From: an uncultured Planctomycetales bacterium
GTDB taxonomy: Bacteria; Planctomycetota; Planctomycetia; Isosphaerales; Isosphaeraceae
Direction of reading: 5' to 3'
Assembly: GCA_937907525.1 (NCBI GenBank)
Contig: CALCIB010000396.1
Location: 1 to 25,192, forward strand
Length of the DNA: 25,192 nt
Positions 1 through 7,960 of the stretch are shown here, one piece after another. Under the pieces are notes generated by a model. The model was not told the DNA's origin, did no database searches, and was given only the letters and a program-made list of their open reading frames with translations. The translations under genes were made by a program, and so were the position numbers. Position 1 is the stretch's first letter, and each line of letters starts with the position of its first letter.

Positions 1-166
1 CGCGGTCACCCTCCATCTGGACAAAAATTCCACCAACTTTCAAGACGCCCACCGAAGTCGAGGCCGGACTCGGGGTTTTCCTTGGACGCGCCGGCGGACT
101 ATGGTGGAATCGGGGCAAGACCCTCGAAAAACACCCTGGGTCCTCAAATCGGGAAGGCGCGTCGAC

Positions 167-1825
167 ATGAGTGGCAGGCGGGGCCGAACGCCCAACGGAC
201 GGGACGAGGCGGGATGGCGGCGGAAGGCGGCGGCGTGGACGGCCTGGGCCGCGCTGACGACGCTCGCGACGGCGTCGCGGGCGCAGACGCCGCTTCCGTC
301 CCTGGACGACGGCGCCCCCCCGGCCGCCGAGGCGGCGGAGGTCCCGACGGCCGGCGAGACCCAACCGTTGAGCCTTTGGTACCAGTTCACCGAACGGTAC
401 TCGGCCACCCCCGACGCCGCGCATCCGGCGTGGCTTTCGCAGTATCAGGTGGGCTCGCGCGAGAAGATCAAGTTCACGACGGAGAAGGCCCGGGGGGCGC
501 CGGACGTCAACGAGGCCGTCGTCCAGACGATCTACACCGAGCGGGCGGTGAAGACCACGCCGACCCAGGCGGCCAGCGACGTCGTCCGCCGCTACGACCG
601 CGCGAAGCTGTCGACGACGCTGAAGAGCCACCGGCCGTTTCAAAACCCGAGGTTCCTGGAGCAGTTGACGTTCTGGTACCGGATCCAGCCCGGCCAGCCG
701 GTCGAACTGTACAACCTCAGCGAGGGCCGGAAGATCCGCCAGTTGGAATTCGACCGGATCGTCTCCAACCCGTTCCTCCCCCAACTGGCGACCCTGCTGC
801 CGGCCTCGCCGCGGCGAGTCGGCGACCAGTGGCCGGCGCCGCGGACCGCGACGGCGATCCTCCTGGGCGCCATGCCGCTTGAGGAGGAGTACGACGTGAC
901 CGCCGAGCTCCTGGACGTCCGCGCCGCGGAGGCCGGGTCGTCGGCGATGACCGCCGAGTTCGCGATCAAGGGGACGCTCTTGCTCGAGGGCGGCGACGTG
1001 GGGCTCAACGTCCGGGTCGCCTTCGCCTTCGACCTCCCCGGCGAGGACGCCAGGCCGAAGCCCGGCCAGCCGCCCCGCGCCCGCCCGGCGATCGCCGCCG
1101 AGGGCTGGATCTCCGAGATCCGGATGGCCGAGACCGTCACCACCCCCCTGCCCGACGACGAGACCGGCCGCCTGAACCAGATCCAATCCCGCGAGCTGGT
1201 CCTCGCCCGCCGGGCGCGACCGTCGGAACTGGGCCCCGAGGCCGCGCTCCCCCTGATCGCCCCCGACGAACCCCCCGACGACCCGGCCCACACCTGGATC
1301 ACCTACGACGACCCCCGGGGCCGGTTCCACCTGGAACACCCCCAGTCGTTGCGGATCGCCAGCGTCCATCCCGACGGCGGCGTCGACCTGGCCGATCGCC
1401 GGCTGGAGGGCAACGACGTGGTCTCGCTGGGCCTGGTCCCCAAGACCGGCGATCCCGCCAAGGACAAGCTGGCCGCCGACCCGACGGAGCATAAGCGAAA
1501 GCTGGTCCAAACCTGGCGGGAGCAGGGCCAGGAGATCCTGATGGGGGACTCCGGCTGGCTCAAGGACGACGTCTGGGCGCCGCTGAACCGCCGGGTCTAC
1601 CGCCTGGAGGCGGCGCTGAAGCCGGCGGACGAGCAGGCGGCCGTGCGGAGCGGTCGGATCTACGCGGATTATTACGTCGTCCAGTTCACCCGCGACGAGA
1701 CCCTGGTGGTCACGGCCATGACCGTCCGCGACCCCCACGTCGCGTTTCGCGATCAGGCCGAGGGGATCATCATGAGCTTCAACCTCGGGCCGTCGGAATC
1801 GCCGGCGACGGCGGTCGGCCCCTGA
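167..1825 (+). CDS. Secreted protein of unknown function
   Basis: Encodes about 552 residues with no domain I recognise. The start at 167 is chosen because GGGAAGG lies about 9 nt upstream and the product then opens with a basic stretch, a hydrophobic segment (AWTAWAALTTLATASRAQ) and a plausible cleavage site before QTPLPSL, which is a Sec-type signal peptide. An in-frame ATG at 101 would bury that signal behind 22 extra residues. The first two thirds look like a β-rich secreted domain. The last ~150 residues (from about YDDPRGRFHLEHP) read as a separate α/β module, loosely like PsbP/Mog1-type lipoprotein domains; that comparison is weak. There is no cysteine-containing lipobox, so it is probably periplasmic or surface-located. 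It ends about 200 bp before the kinase gene, and no functional link is visible. Confidence 0.8.
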   Translation: MSGRRGRTPNGRDEAGWRRKAAAWTAWAALTTLATASRAQTPLPSLDDGAPPAAEAAEVPTAGETQPLSLWYQFTERYSATPDAAHPAWLSQYQVGSREKIKFTTEKARGAPDVNEAVVQTIYTERAVKTTPTQAASDVVRRYDRAKLSTTLKSHRPFQNPRFLEQLTFWYRIQPGQPVELYNLSEGRKIRQLEFDRIVSNPFLPQLATLLPASPRRVGDQWPAPRTATAILLGAMPLEEEYDVTAELLDVRAAEAGSSAMTAEFAIKGTLLLEGGDVGLNVRVAFAFDLPGEDARPKPGQPPRARPAIAAEGWISEIRMAETVTTPLPDDETGRLNQIQSRELVLARRARPSELGPEAALPLIAPDEPPDDPAHTWITYDDPRGRFHLEHPQSLRIASVHPDGGVDLADRRLEGNDVVSLGLVPKTGDPAKDKLAADPTEHKRKLVQTWREQGQEILMGDSGWLKDDVWAPLNRRVYRLEAALKPADEQAAVRSGRIYADYYVVQFTRDETLVVTAMTVRDPHVAFRDQAEGIIMSFNLGPSESPATAVGP

Positions 1826-2022
1826 CCCGTCCGCCCGCCCGCCGGCCGACGGTGGATGCTTGTCTGGGTTGACAAAATCGCGGGGCCGCGTCCGCCACGA
1901 TGGACGTGGGGATACTATTGAACGGGGGGCGGTCGCGCGCCGCCGGGGAAGCCGCTCGAATCGACGCCGCCGCGCCGCGGTCGGAGCGAGGCGACGTCGG
2001 GCCGAGCCCACGGAAAGCCGCC

Positions 2023-3339
2023 ATGCGAGTGATCCTGGAAGTCCTCAAGGGCCCCCGCGAGGGGCGGACCTTCACGCTGGACCGTCGCGAGACGTTCATC
2101 GTGGGGCGCTCGCAGTTCGTCCAGTGTCCGATCAACGACGCGGCGCTTTCGCGCGATCACTTCCTGATCGAGGTCAACCCGCCGCGGTGCGAGCTGCGCG
2201 ACCTCGACAGCACCAACGGGACGTTCGTCAACGACGAGCGGGTCGCGCGGGCGCGGCTGGTCTCCGGGGACGTGATCGCCGCGGGGGCCAGCCGATTCCG
2301 CGTCACGGTCGACACCCGAACCGTCGTGTCCCCGCCCCCCTCCTCCAGCATCGTCATCCCCACCCGCGAGCCGATCGTCTGCGCCGGCTGCGGCGCGTCG
2401 GCCCCGATGGGGCTGACGGTCAACAACGTGGTCGGCGCCGACCCCAACGAGCCGGTCGAGTGGTGGTGCGTCGGCTGCCGGACCGAGGCCGCCGGACTCC
2501 CCCAGCCGGTCCCCCACTACACCATCCTCCGCGAGTTGGGCCGAGGCGCGATGGGGGTCGTCTACCAGGCCCGCCACAACGCCGGCGGCCAGATGGTGGC
2601 GCTCAAGCTCATCATGCCCGAGACGGCCACCACCAAGGCCGCCATCGACCGCTTCCAGCGCGAGATGTCGGTCATCAGCCAGCTCCGCCACCCCAACATC
2701 GTGGAGTGGTACGAGCAGGGGACGTCGCGCGGTCAGTTCTGGTTCGCCATGGAGTTCGTCCAGGGATCCAACCTGGAGGCCCTGGCCAAGTTGGACCCCG
2801 GCCGCTACCCCACCCATCAGGCCTGCCGGCTGGTCTGCCAGATCTTGAAGGGGCTGGCCGAGGCCCACCGCCGCGGCTTCGTGCATCGCGACGTCAAGCC
2901 GGAGAACATCCTCATCGGCCAGACGCCGGAGGGCTCGATCGCCAAGATCTCGGACTTCGGCCTGGCCAAGAGCTTCCGCGGCGTCGGCCTCTCCGGGTTG
3001 ACCTTCTCCGGCGAGATGCGCGGGACGATCCCGTTCATGCCCCCGGAGCAGATGACCGACTTCAAGGCCGTCCGGCCCCAGGCCGACCTCTACGCCACCG
3101 CCGCGACCCTCTACTTCCTCCTGACCGCCAAGTACATCTACGACGAGCCCGAGGACGGCGGCGGCGACCTCATCAAGATGTTGCTTGAGGACCACCCCAT
3201 CCCGATCCGGGAGCGTCGCCCCGACGTCCCCGACGGCCTGGCCGCGGTCATCGCCAAGTGCCTCTCCCGCGACCCCGAGAGGCGCTATCCCGACGCCGTC
3301 TCCATGCGCAAGGCCCTCAAGCCGTTCTGCAACGCCTAG
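2023..3339 (+). CDS. FHA domain - C4 zinc ribbon - serine/threonine protein kinase
   Basis: Encodes 438 residues in three parts. Residues ~25-95 are a forkhead-associated phosphothreonine-binding domain with the GRS, SRDHF and DSTNGTFVND signatures. Residues 118-155 carry C120-x2-C123 and C149-x2-C152, a four-cysteine zinc-ribbon pattern. Residues ~166-435 are a Hanks-type kinase with glycine loop GRGAMG (173-178), catalytic lysine K195 in VALKLI, HRDVKPEN with D290, and DFG at 311-313. The APE motif reads PPE, a common bacterial variant. The kinase therefore looks catalytically competent. There is no transmembrane segment, unlike PASTA-type and many planctomycete receptor kinases, so it should be cytoplasmic. 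The start at 2023 is preferred over upstream in-frame codons because GGAAAG precedes it and the FHA β-strand begins immediately. Substrates are unknown; the FHA domain probably recruits an autophosphorylated or partner protein. Confidence 0.93.
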   Translation: MRVILEVLKGPREGRTFTLDRRETFIVGRSQFVQCPINDAALSRDHFLIEVNPPRCELRDLDSTNGTFVNDERVARARLVSGDVIAAGASRFRVTVDTRTVVSPPPSSSIVIPTREPIVCAGCGASAPMGLTVNNVVGADPNEPVEWWCVGCRTEAAGLPQPVPHYTILRELGRGAMGVVYQARHNAGGQMVALKLIMPETATTKAAIDRFQREMSVISQLRHPNIVEWYEQGTSRGQFWFAMEFVQGSNLEALAKLDPGRYPTHQACRLVCQILKGLAEAHRRGFVHRDVKPENILIGQTPEGSIAKISDFGLAKSFRGVGLSGLTFSGEMRGTIPFMPPEQMTDFKAVRPQADLYATAATLYFLLTAKYIYDEPEDGGGDLIKMLLEDHPIPIRERRPDVPDGLAAVIAKCLSRDPERRYPDAVSMRKALKPFCNA

Positions 3340-3511
3340 GCCGGCGTCCGGGGACCGCGGCCTTGAACCCCTTCGTCGCTCGGGAAACAATGAATCGCGT
3401 CGACCGCCGTCGACGCGGGATCCGTCTCGTCCCTCGCCGTCATCCAGACCGTCTTGAAGATTGGAGTCCCTACCGATGGGCTTGACCCGACCGAACGAGG
3501 GAGGTTACGCG

Positions 3512-4186
3512 ATGGGGGGGCTGTCGCGGCACTCCCTCCGCGCCCTGGAAGCGGTTTGGAACGATCTGCTCGCCCTGGGGGAGTCGGTCGTCGATTCGTT
3601 GGAGAAATGCGTCCTGGCCGTTCGCGAGGGCCGCGTCGAACTGGTCGCGGAGATCAAGGAGCAGGAGGAGGATTCCGACCGCCGGGAGGTCGAGATCGAG
3701 CAGGAGGCCCTGCGGATCCTCGCCCTCTTCGAGCCGGTCGCCACCGACCTGCGGCGGATGGCCACGGTGCTGAAGGTCAACCGCGACTGGGAGCGGATCG
3801 CCGATCTGTCCCTGCGGGTGGCCCGTCGCGCGCGCAAGCTCGTTCGCAAGCATCCCGAGATCGTCGTCCCCGACGGCATCAAGGACCTGGCCGGCGCGGT
3901 CCTGGAACACGTCCGGGCCGCGCAGGGGGTCTTGACCAGGGGCGACTCCGCCGCCGCCCGCCAGGTGATCGCCGACGACCAGAAGATCGACGACGCCTAC
4001 CGCGACGTCCGCCGCGAGCTCAAGGCCCTGGCCGCGGCCGACCCCGCTCGGCTCGACGGCTGGCTGTTGGTGCTCAGCTCCGCCCGCAACCTGGAACGGA
4101 TCGCCGACCACGCCACCGGCATCGCCCAGACCGTCGTCTTCCTTCAGGAGGGCCGAATCATCCGTCACGGCGACGAAACGGTCTGA
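3512..4186 (+). CDS. phoU: PhoU-family phosphate signalling regulator
   Basis: The product is 224 residues, close to the usual PhoU length (~220-240), almost entirely α-helical and built from two repeats. Each repeat carries the family metal-binding signature: DLRRMATVLKVNRDWERIADLS around residues 79-100, and SSARNLERIADHATG around 189-203 (E94/D98 and E195/D199). PhoU proteins link the Pst phosphate transporter with the PhoR/PhoB two-component system and repress the regulon when phosphate is ample. No pst or phoBR gene lies in this window, so the role is assigned from the family. The ATG at 3512 has GGGAGG 7 nt upstream and is preferred over in-frame ATGs at 3461 and 3476, which would add a non-conserved tail. 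A repeat element follows directly downstream. Confidence 0.93.
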   Translation: MGGLSRHSLRALEAVWNDLLALGESVVDSLEKCVLAVREGRVELVAEIKEQEEDSDRREVEIEQEALRILALFEPVATDLRRMATVLKVNRDWERIADLSLRVARRARKLVRKHPEIVVPDGIKDLAGAVLEHVRAAQGVLTRGDSAAARQVIADDQKIDDAYRDVRRELKALAAADPARLDGWLLVLSSARNLERIADHATGIAQTVVFLQEGRIIRHGDETV

Positions 4187-4230
4187 ACCCGCTCCGTCGA
4201 AAACCTAAACGACGGGTGACGCCAATCATC

Positions 4231-4386
4231 CCTTCTCCCCTTGTGGGAGAAGGTGGCCGAAGGCCGGATGAGGGGTCGATCGGCGTCGCACGTCTCGTCC
4301 GGCCATGACTTTGAAGTTCGCGGCTTTTGGTCGCGCCCCCCTCATCCGCCCCTTCGGGGCACCTTCTCCCACGAGGGGAGAAGGGG
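4231..4386. repeat. Dispersed inverted-repeat element, copy 1 (subfamily A)
   Basis: The left arm at 4231-4275 consists of two small hairpins (CTTCTCCCC/GGGAGAAG, then GGCCGAAGGCC) ending in GATGAGGGG. The right arm at ~4336-4386 is its inverted copy. The 60-bp spacer, read on the minus strand, begins GCGACCAAAAGCC and ends GACGCCGATCGA, matching the spacer of the copy at 13518. The element sits between convergent genes (phoU and the DUF2784 gene), where it may also act as a bidirectional terminator. The stretch 4187-4460 otherwise holds nothing recognisable. Confidence 0.9.
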
Positions 4387-4460
4387 GGAGTCACACTCGC
4401 TCGCGGTGGTTTTCCACGAGAGCGGCCTGAACCAGAATCCGCGCCGGCTCGGAGAGGGAT

Positions 4461-4901
4461 TCACTCGCTCGCGCTTCGGGCCTGTTCATGGCGCTGGTCG
4501 ACACTCTCGCCCCGCCCCCGCCACCGCGGCGGGGCGAGGACCAGCGTCGCCAGCACCGCCGCGCCGAAGGCGACGTAGGCCGTCGTGAAGACCCACGGCT
4601 CGGCCTGGAAGAACATCAGCCGGTGGACCCAACCGGCGATGAAGTCCCCCTCCAGCGTTCGTTGCCCGGCGCGCTGGCGCAACTGGTGTTCCCAGACCGT
4701 CAGCGGACACGCCACCCCCAGAAGCGACTCGCCGACGACGTAGCCGATCATCCCCAGATGGATCAGTCGGAACCACTTGTTCCGCACCCACTCCCACCGC
4801 AGCGCGATCCCCAACAGGATCGCCGCCAGCCCCAGCACCAAAAACGCCACCCAGGCGAAATGGACCAGCGCCACCAGGTTCGCAAGCGTCGCGGGGTTCA
4901 T
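4461..4901 (-). CDS. DUF2784-family integral membrane protein
   Basis: Encodes 146 residues. The N-terminus (LVALVHFAWVAFLVLGLAAIL) is a transmembrane helix. A second helix (~45-65) and a third near the C-terminus (AYVAFGAAVLATLVL) follow. The motif ACPLTVWEHQLRQRAG between helices 2 and 3 is the conserved CPLTxxE stretch I associate with DUF2784, a family of small inner-membrane proteins of unknown function. The start at 4901 has GGAG about 11 nt upstream. It lies 37 bp downstream of, and codirectional with, the HicB-like gene, so cotranscription is possible. Family assignment is from memory of the motif. Confidence 0.82.
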   Translation of the reverse strand: MNPATLANLVALVHFAWVAFLVLGLAAILLGIALRWEWVRNKWFRLIHLGMIGYVVGESLLGVACPLTVWEHQLRQRAGQRTLEGDFIAGWVHRLMFFQAEPWVFTTAYVAFGAAVLATLVLAPPRWRGRGESVDQRHEQARSASE

Positions 4902-4938
4902 CGTGGGATCGCTCCGGGACCGCGGTTGAAACGGTGGA

Positions 4939-5157
4939 TTACGCGGACGTCAGCCGGCCGCGCGGCGCGGGGATGGGACGGCCGAGTTCCCGGGCGGTCT
5001 CGATCCACTCCCGGACGACGGTCTCGGCGTTCGCCAGGGCCTCGCCATACGTCGCGCCGTCGGCGGCGCAGCCCGGTAGTTCCGGGACTTCGGCGATGAA
5101 CGCCTCGTCGTCGCGGCTCCAATACAGGATGATCGCGTAGCGGATGTCGGGAGACAT
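4939..5157 (-). CDS. HicB-like small protein (solitary)
   Basis: Encodes 72 residues: β-strand RYAIILYW, then DEAFIAEVPELPGC and a helix ALANAETVVREWIETA. This is the partial RNase H-like fold of HicB antitoxins, including the conserved (V/I)PELPGC motif. HicB proteins neutralise the HicA mRNA-cleaving toxin, and many carry an extra C-terminal DNA-binding domain. This one stops after the core fold and lacks that domain. No HicA-type ~60-residue double-stranded-RNA-binding ORF is visible on either side, so it is an orphan HicB-like protein. The ATG at 5157 is used because the longer upstream frame crosses the divergent promoter region. A minus-strand extended -10 lies about 30 bp upstream. Confidence 0.85.
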   Translation of the reverse strand: MSPDIRYAIILYWSRDDEAFIAEVPELPGCAADGATYGEALANAETVVREWIETARELGRPIPAPRGRLTSA

Positions 5158-5185
5158 GGACGCCTCGACTCTGGGAATCAACCGC

Positions 5186-5194
5186 ATCATACCA
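5186..5194 (-). promoter_or_regulatory. Extended -10 promoter for the HicB-like gene
   Basis: On the minus strand the sequence reads TGGTATGAT, a TGn-extended -10 with core TATGAT (5191-5186). The -35 region 17 bp upstream is poor. Transcription would begin near 5179, giving a ~20-nt leader before the ATG at 5157. It lies in the 130-bp divergent gap shared with the isomerase gene. Confidence 0.4.
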
Positions 5195-5287
5195 CGGTCG
5201 GCCTCCGGATGGATGATTCCCCCGCGACGGCGCGGTAGGCTGGGCGGGTCGATCCGCGATTCGTCGATCTTGCAGAGGCGTTCGATC

Positions 5288-6232
5288 ATGCGACTAGGAT
5301 TCGTGTCGGCGATCCTGCCGGAGCTGTCGTTGGAGGAGGTGTTGAGCTTCGCCGCGGAGGCGGGGTTCGCCAGCGTGGAGATGATGGCCTGGCCGCCGGG
5401 CAAGGCCGAGCGGCGCTACGCCGGGGTCTCCCACCTGGACCCCACCGACCTGTCGGCGGGCGCGATCAAGGCGACGCTCGACCTGTGCGAGAAATACGGG
5501 GTGGCGATCTCCAGCGTCGGCTACTACCCCAACGCGCTGTCGCCGGATCTCGCCGAGGCCAGGGCCGGGCAAGAGCACATCGGCCGCTGCATCGACCTGG
5601 CCGCGGCGCTGGGGGTCGGCCGGATGACCACCTTCGTCGGCCGCGATTATACGAAGACCATCGATGACAACTGGCCGCGGTTTTTGGAAGTCTGGCGGCC
5701 GATCATCGACCACGCCGACACGAAGAACGTGAAGGTCGGCGTCGAGAACTGCCCGATGTCCTTCGGCAAGGACGAATGGCCCGGCGGCAAGAACCTGGCC
5801 GTCTCCCCGGCCGTCTGGCGGCGGATGTTCGCCGATATTCCGAGCCCCAACTTCGGGCTCAACTACGACCCGTCGCACCTGGTCCTGCAACACATGGACC
5901 ACGTCGCCCCCTTGATCGAGTTCAAGGACCGGATCCACCACGCCCACGCCAAGGACGTCCGGATCGACGTCGCCAAGCTGAACGACCTGGGCGTCTTCGC
6001 CTACCCCAACTCCTGGCACTCCCCCAAGCTGCCGGGACAGGGGGACGTCCGGTGGGGCGCGTACCTGGGAACGCTCGCCGACGCCGGCTACAAGGGCGAC
6101 CTGGCCGTCGAGGTCGAGGACCGCGCCCACGAGGGGACGCTCCAGACCCGCAAGGAGTCGCTCATCATCAGCCGGCGGTTCCTGGAACAGTTCGTCATCG
6201 GCAAGAGCCAGGACGGCGAGTCCGGCGCATGA
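5288..6232 (+). CDS. Sugar phosphate isomerase/epimerase-family TIM barrel
   Basis: Encodes 314 residues of the AP-endonuclease-2-like/xylose-isomerase-like TIM barrel family. It begins MRLGFVSAILPELSLEEVLSF, the usual first strand and helix. The metal-site residues expected for the family are visible: E153 in VGVENCP, D194 and H197 in NYDPSHL, H218/H220 in HHAHAKD, and E275/E277 near the end in AVEVEDR. Members isomerise or epimerise sugars and inositols, so the exact substrate cannot be read from sequence. The ATG at 5288 has GAGG about 8 nt upstream. Its stop overlaps the start of the glycosyltransferase gene (ATGA), which implies translational coupling and suggests a role in supplying or processing a sugar for that enzyme. 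Confidence 0.9.
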   Translation: MRLGFVSAILPELSLEEVLSFAAEAGFASVEMMAWPPGKAERRYAGVSHLDPTDLSAGAIKATLDLCEKYGVAISSVGYYPNALSPDLAEARAGQEHIGRCIDLAAALGVGRMTTFVGRDYTKTIDDNWPRFLEVWRPIIDHADTKNVKVGVENCPMSFGKDEWPGGKNLAVSPAVWRRMFADIPSPNFGLNYDPSHLVLQHMDHVAPLIEFKDRIHHAHAKDVRIDVAKLNDLGVFAYPNSWHSPKLPGQGDVRWGAYLGTLADAGYKGDLAVEVEDRAHEGTLQTRKESLIISRRFLEQFVIGKSQDGESGA

Positions 6233-7299
6233 CGACCCCCCCGCCGCCGGACCAGGACGGCCCGATCGACCTGTCGGTCCTGGTCCCGGTCTTCAACGAG
6301 GTCGACAACGTCGAACCGTTGTTTCAGGAGCTTGACGCCGCCTTGCGGCCGTCGGGGCGGCGGTACGAGTTGATCTTCGCCGACGACGGCTCCACCGACG
6401 GCACCGCCGCCAGGCTGGAGGCGATCCAGGCCCGCGACCCGGAACACGTCCGGGTCGCGTTCCTCTGGACCAACCGCGGCCAGACCGCGGCGCTTTCCGC
6501 GGCGCTCGACCTGGCGCGCGGCGAAGTCCTGGTCCCCATCGACGGCGACCGCCAGAACGATCCGGCCGACATCCCCAAACTGCTGGCGACGCTCGACGAG
6601 GGTTACGACGTCGTCTCCGGCTGGCGGAAGGACCGCCGGGACGCGCTGCTCAACCGCAAGATCCCGTCGAAAATCGCTAATATGTTGGTCGCGCGGCTGT
6701 CGGGGATTCCGCTGCACGATTACGGCTGCACGCTCAAGGCGTATCGCCGACGGGTGCTGGCGGGGGTCCGGCTCTACGGCGAGATGCACCGCTTCATCCC
6801 GATCTTCGCCGCCTGGCAAGGGGCGAAAGTCACCGAGCAGGTGGTCAACCATCGCCCGCGAACCGCCGGCAAGACCAAGTACGGATTGGGTCGAACGTTC
6901 AACGTGGTGCTCGACCTGATCCTGATCAGGTTCCTCCAGAAGTACTCCCAGCGGCCGATCCACTTCTACGGCCGGTTCGGGCTGTGGTCGTTCGCGGGGG
7001 GCGTCTTCTGCGTCGCGGCGATGGTCTACTTCAAGTACGTCTTCCCCTGGCCGGCCCTCTTCTGGTCGGCCGACCTGCCCAACAAGACGTTCGTGGAGAC
7101 GCCGCTCCCCTCGCTGGCGGTGATGCTGTTCCTGGCCGGCTGCCTGAGCATCCTCCTGGGGATCCAGTCGGAGCTGATCATGCGGACGTACTACGAGTCC
7201 CAGGGCAAGCCGACGTACCTGCTGCGGGAGGTCAAGCAGGGCCCTTTCGACGGGGAGCAGGGGGCGGCGATCCAAGAATCGTCGGCCGAGGACGAATGA
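6229..7299 (+). CDS. Family 2 glycosyltransferase, DPM1/ArnC type, membrane-anchored
   Basis: Encodes 356 residues. The N-terminal GT-A domain (14-230) has the nucleotide-binding strand LSVLVPVFNEVDNV, ADDGSTDGT (51-59) and the metal-binding D105-G-D107 in PIDGDRQND. GCTLKAYRR and the Arg/Lys-rich KTKYGLGRT segment are typical of polyprenyl-phosphate sugar transferases. Two C-terminal transmembrane helices follow (~250-272 and ~294-314). Proteins of this architecture move a sugar from a nucleotide donor to a polyprenyl-phosphate carrier at the inner membrane. Donor and acceptor are not determinable here. The start overlaps the upstream isomerase stop by 4 bp. The C-terminal acidic tail is not conserved-looking. 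Confidence 0.92.
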   Translation: MTTPPPPDQDGPIDLSVLVPVFNEVDNVEPLFQELDAALRPSGRRYELIFADDGSTDGTAARLEAIQARDPEHVRVAFLWTNRGQTAALSAALDLARGEVLVPIDGDRQNDPADIPKLLATLDEGYDVVSGWRKDRRDALLNRKIPSKIANMLVARLSGIPLHDYGCTLKAYRRRVLAGVRLYGEMHRFIPIFAAWQGAKVTEQVVNHRPRTAGKTKYGLGRTFNVVLDLILIRFLQKYSQRPIHFYGRFGLWSFAGGVFCVAAMVYFKYVFPWPALFWSADLPNKTFVETPLPSLAVMLFLAGCLSILLGIQSELIMRTYYESQGKPTYLLREVKQGPFDGEQGAAIQESSAEDE

Positions 7300-7326
7300 C
7301 CTTCGTGGCGAATGCCGCTGGAACGG

Positions 7327-7528
7327 CCTTCCCCCCTCGTGGGGGAAGGTGGCCCGAAGGGCCGGATGAGGGGGGACGAGCCAGACGGCCGTTGGAATCC
7401 CGCGTTCGCGGGACGGGCCTCCGCGAATGACGACGGCTCGTCGCTTGTCCTCCCCCTCATCTGACCGCCGAGCGGTCTGTCTTCCCCCGCGAGGGGGGAA
7501 GACCGTCGGCATCGAGATCCGCGACGGT
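7327..7528. repeat. Dispersed inverted-repeat element, copy 2 (subfamily B)
   Basis: The left arm is 7327-7375 (CCTTCCCCCCTCGTGGGGGAAGG, then GGCCCGAAGGGCC and GGATGAGGGG). The right arm at 7451-7504 is a variant reading CTCATCTGACCGCCGAGCGGTCTG followed by a CTTCCCCC/GGGGGAAG hairpin. The spacer resembles that of copy 3 (shared CTCCGCGAATGACGACGG-type segment). Downstream, GATCCGCGACGG (~7516-7527) matches the outer inverted repeat seen in copies 3 and 6. It lies between the glycosyltransferase and the small membrane protein genes. Confidence 0.85.
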
Positions 7529-7552
7529 TGGAAACTTCCCGGGAGACGATCC

Positions 7553-7960
7553 ATGACCACGACATCCCCGCGGGCCCTGGGGCTCGCGTCCACAAGCGCG
7601 TCGACCCTGGCCGTGGCGGCCGGGGCGCTGGCCTCGTTCGGCGTCGCGGGCCTCTTGATCGGGACGAGGCTCGGCGCGCTGATGCTCCTCGCCTCGGCCG
7701 CCTGCGCGGTCCTGGCGTGGCGGCTTTCGCGACCGGGGCGAATCGCCGAGGTCGACCGCGTCGCCGATCGCCTGGCGCGGGCGTCGCGAGCGGCCGTCCA
7801 CGCCTATCGGACGCCCGACGACTCCGTCCCTCCGATCCGGTTTCTGGATGAGTCCGAGCAGGTCGCCCGCCGCGTCCGCCGCGGCGTCGACTCCGTCAGG
7901 ACCCGGCTGGCCGCGGCCTTGCACCGGCTGGCCTACGTCGTCGCGCCGTCTCGGGATTGA
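7553..7960 (+). CDS. Small membrane protein, unknown function
   Basis: Encodes 135 residues. The first ~65 contain two hydrophobic stretches (STLAVAAGALASFGVAGLLIG and LGALMLLASAACAVLAW), probably a transmembrane hairpin. A soluble, arginine-rich helical tail follows. No family is recognised. The ATG at 7553 has GGGAG 7-8 nt upstream. The longer frame beginning at 7427 runs through the repeat element and is unlikely to be translated. The 3' end overlaps the convergent zinc-ribbon gene by 28 bp. Confidence 0.72.
   Translation: MTTTSPRALGLASTSASTLAVAAGALASFGVAGLLIGTRLGALMLLASAACAVLAWRLSRPGRIAEVDRVADRLARASRAAVHAYRTPDDSVPPIRFLDESEQVARRVRRGVDSVRTRLAAALHRLAYVVAPSRD

Noticed and set aside
1..100. 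Tail of an upstream gene at the window start
   Set aside because: Too short to recognise any protein, and no convincing coding signal in either direction.
101..166. ATG at 101 as start of the first gene
   Set aside because: No ribosome binding site and it would place 22 residues in front of a good signal peptide; 167 is preferred.
1869..1918. TTGACA at 1869 with GATACT at 1911 as promoter of the kinase gene
   Set aside because: The spacing is about 36 bp, far from 16-18, and no better -10 lies at the right distance.
1915..3390. Long minus-strand open frame opposite the FHA-kinase gene
   Set aside because: Leu/Asp/Gly-rich composition with no motifs; it is the antisense shadow of a gene with clear kinase motifs. 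The same reasoning removes the frames at 6088-7593 (-), 9100-10767 (+), 11677-13401 (-), 13732-15342 (-) and 22239-24200 (+).
4186..4461. Repeat pairs considered as CRISPR or as simple intrinsic terminators
   Set aside because: Only two inverted arms per locus and no periodic spacers, so not CRISPR. No U-tract follows the hairpins, so a terminator call is not separately supported although the position after genes would allow it.
4187..5400. HicA toxin partner for the HicB-like gene
   Set aside because: No ~60-residue frame with a HicA-like GSHxxF core was seen on either strand around it.
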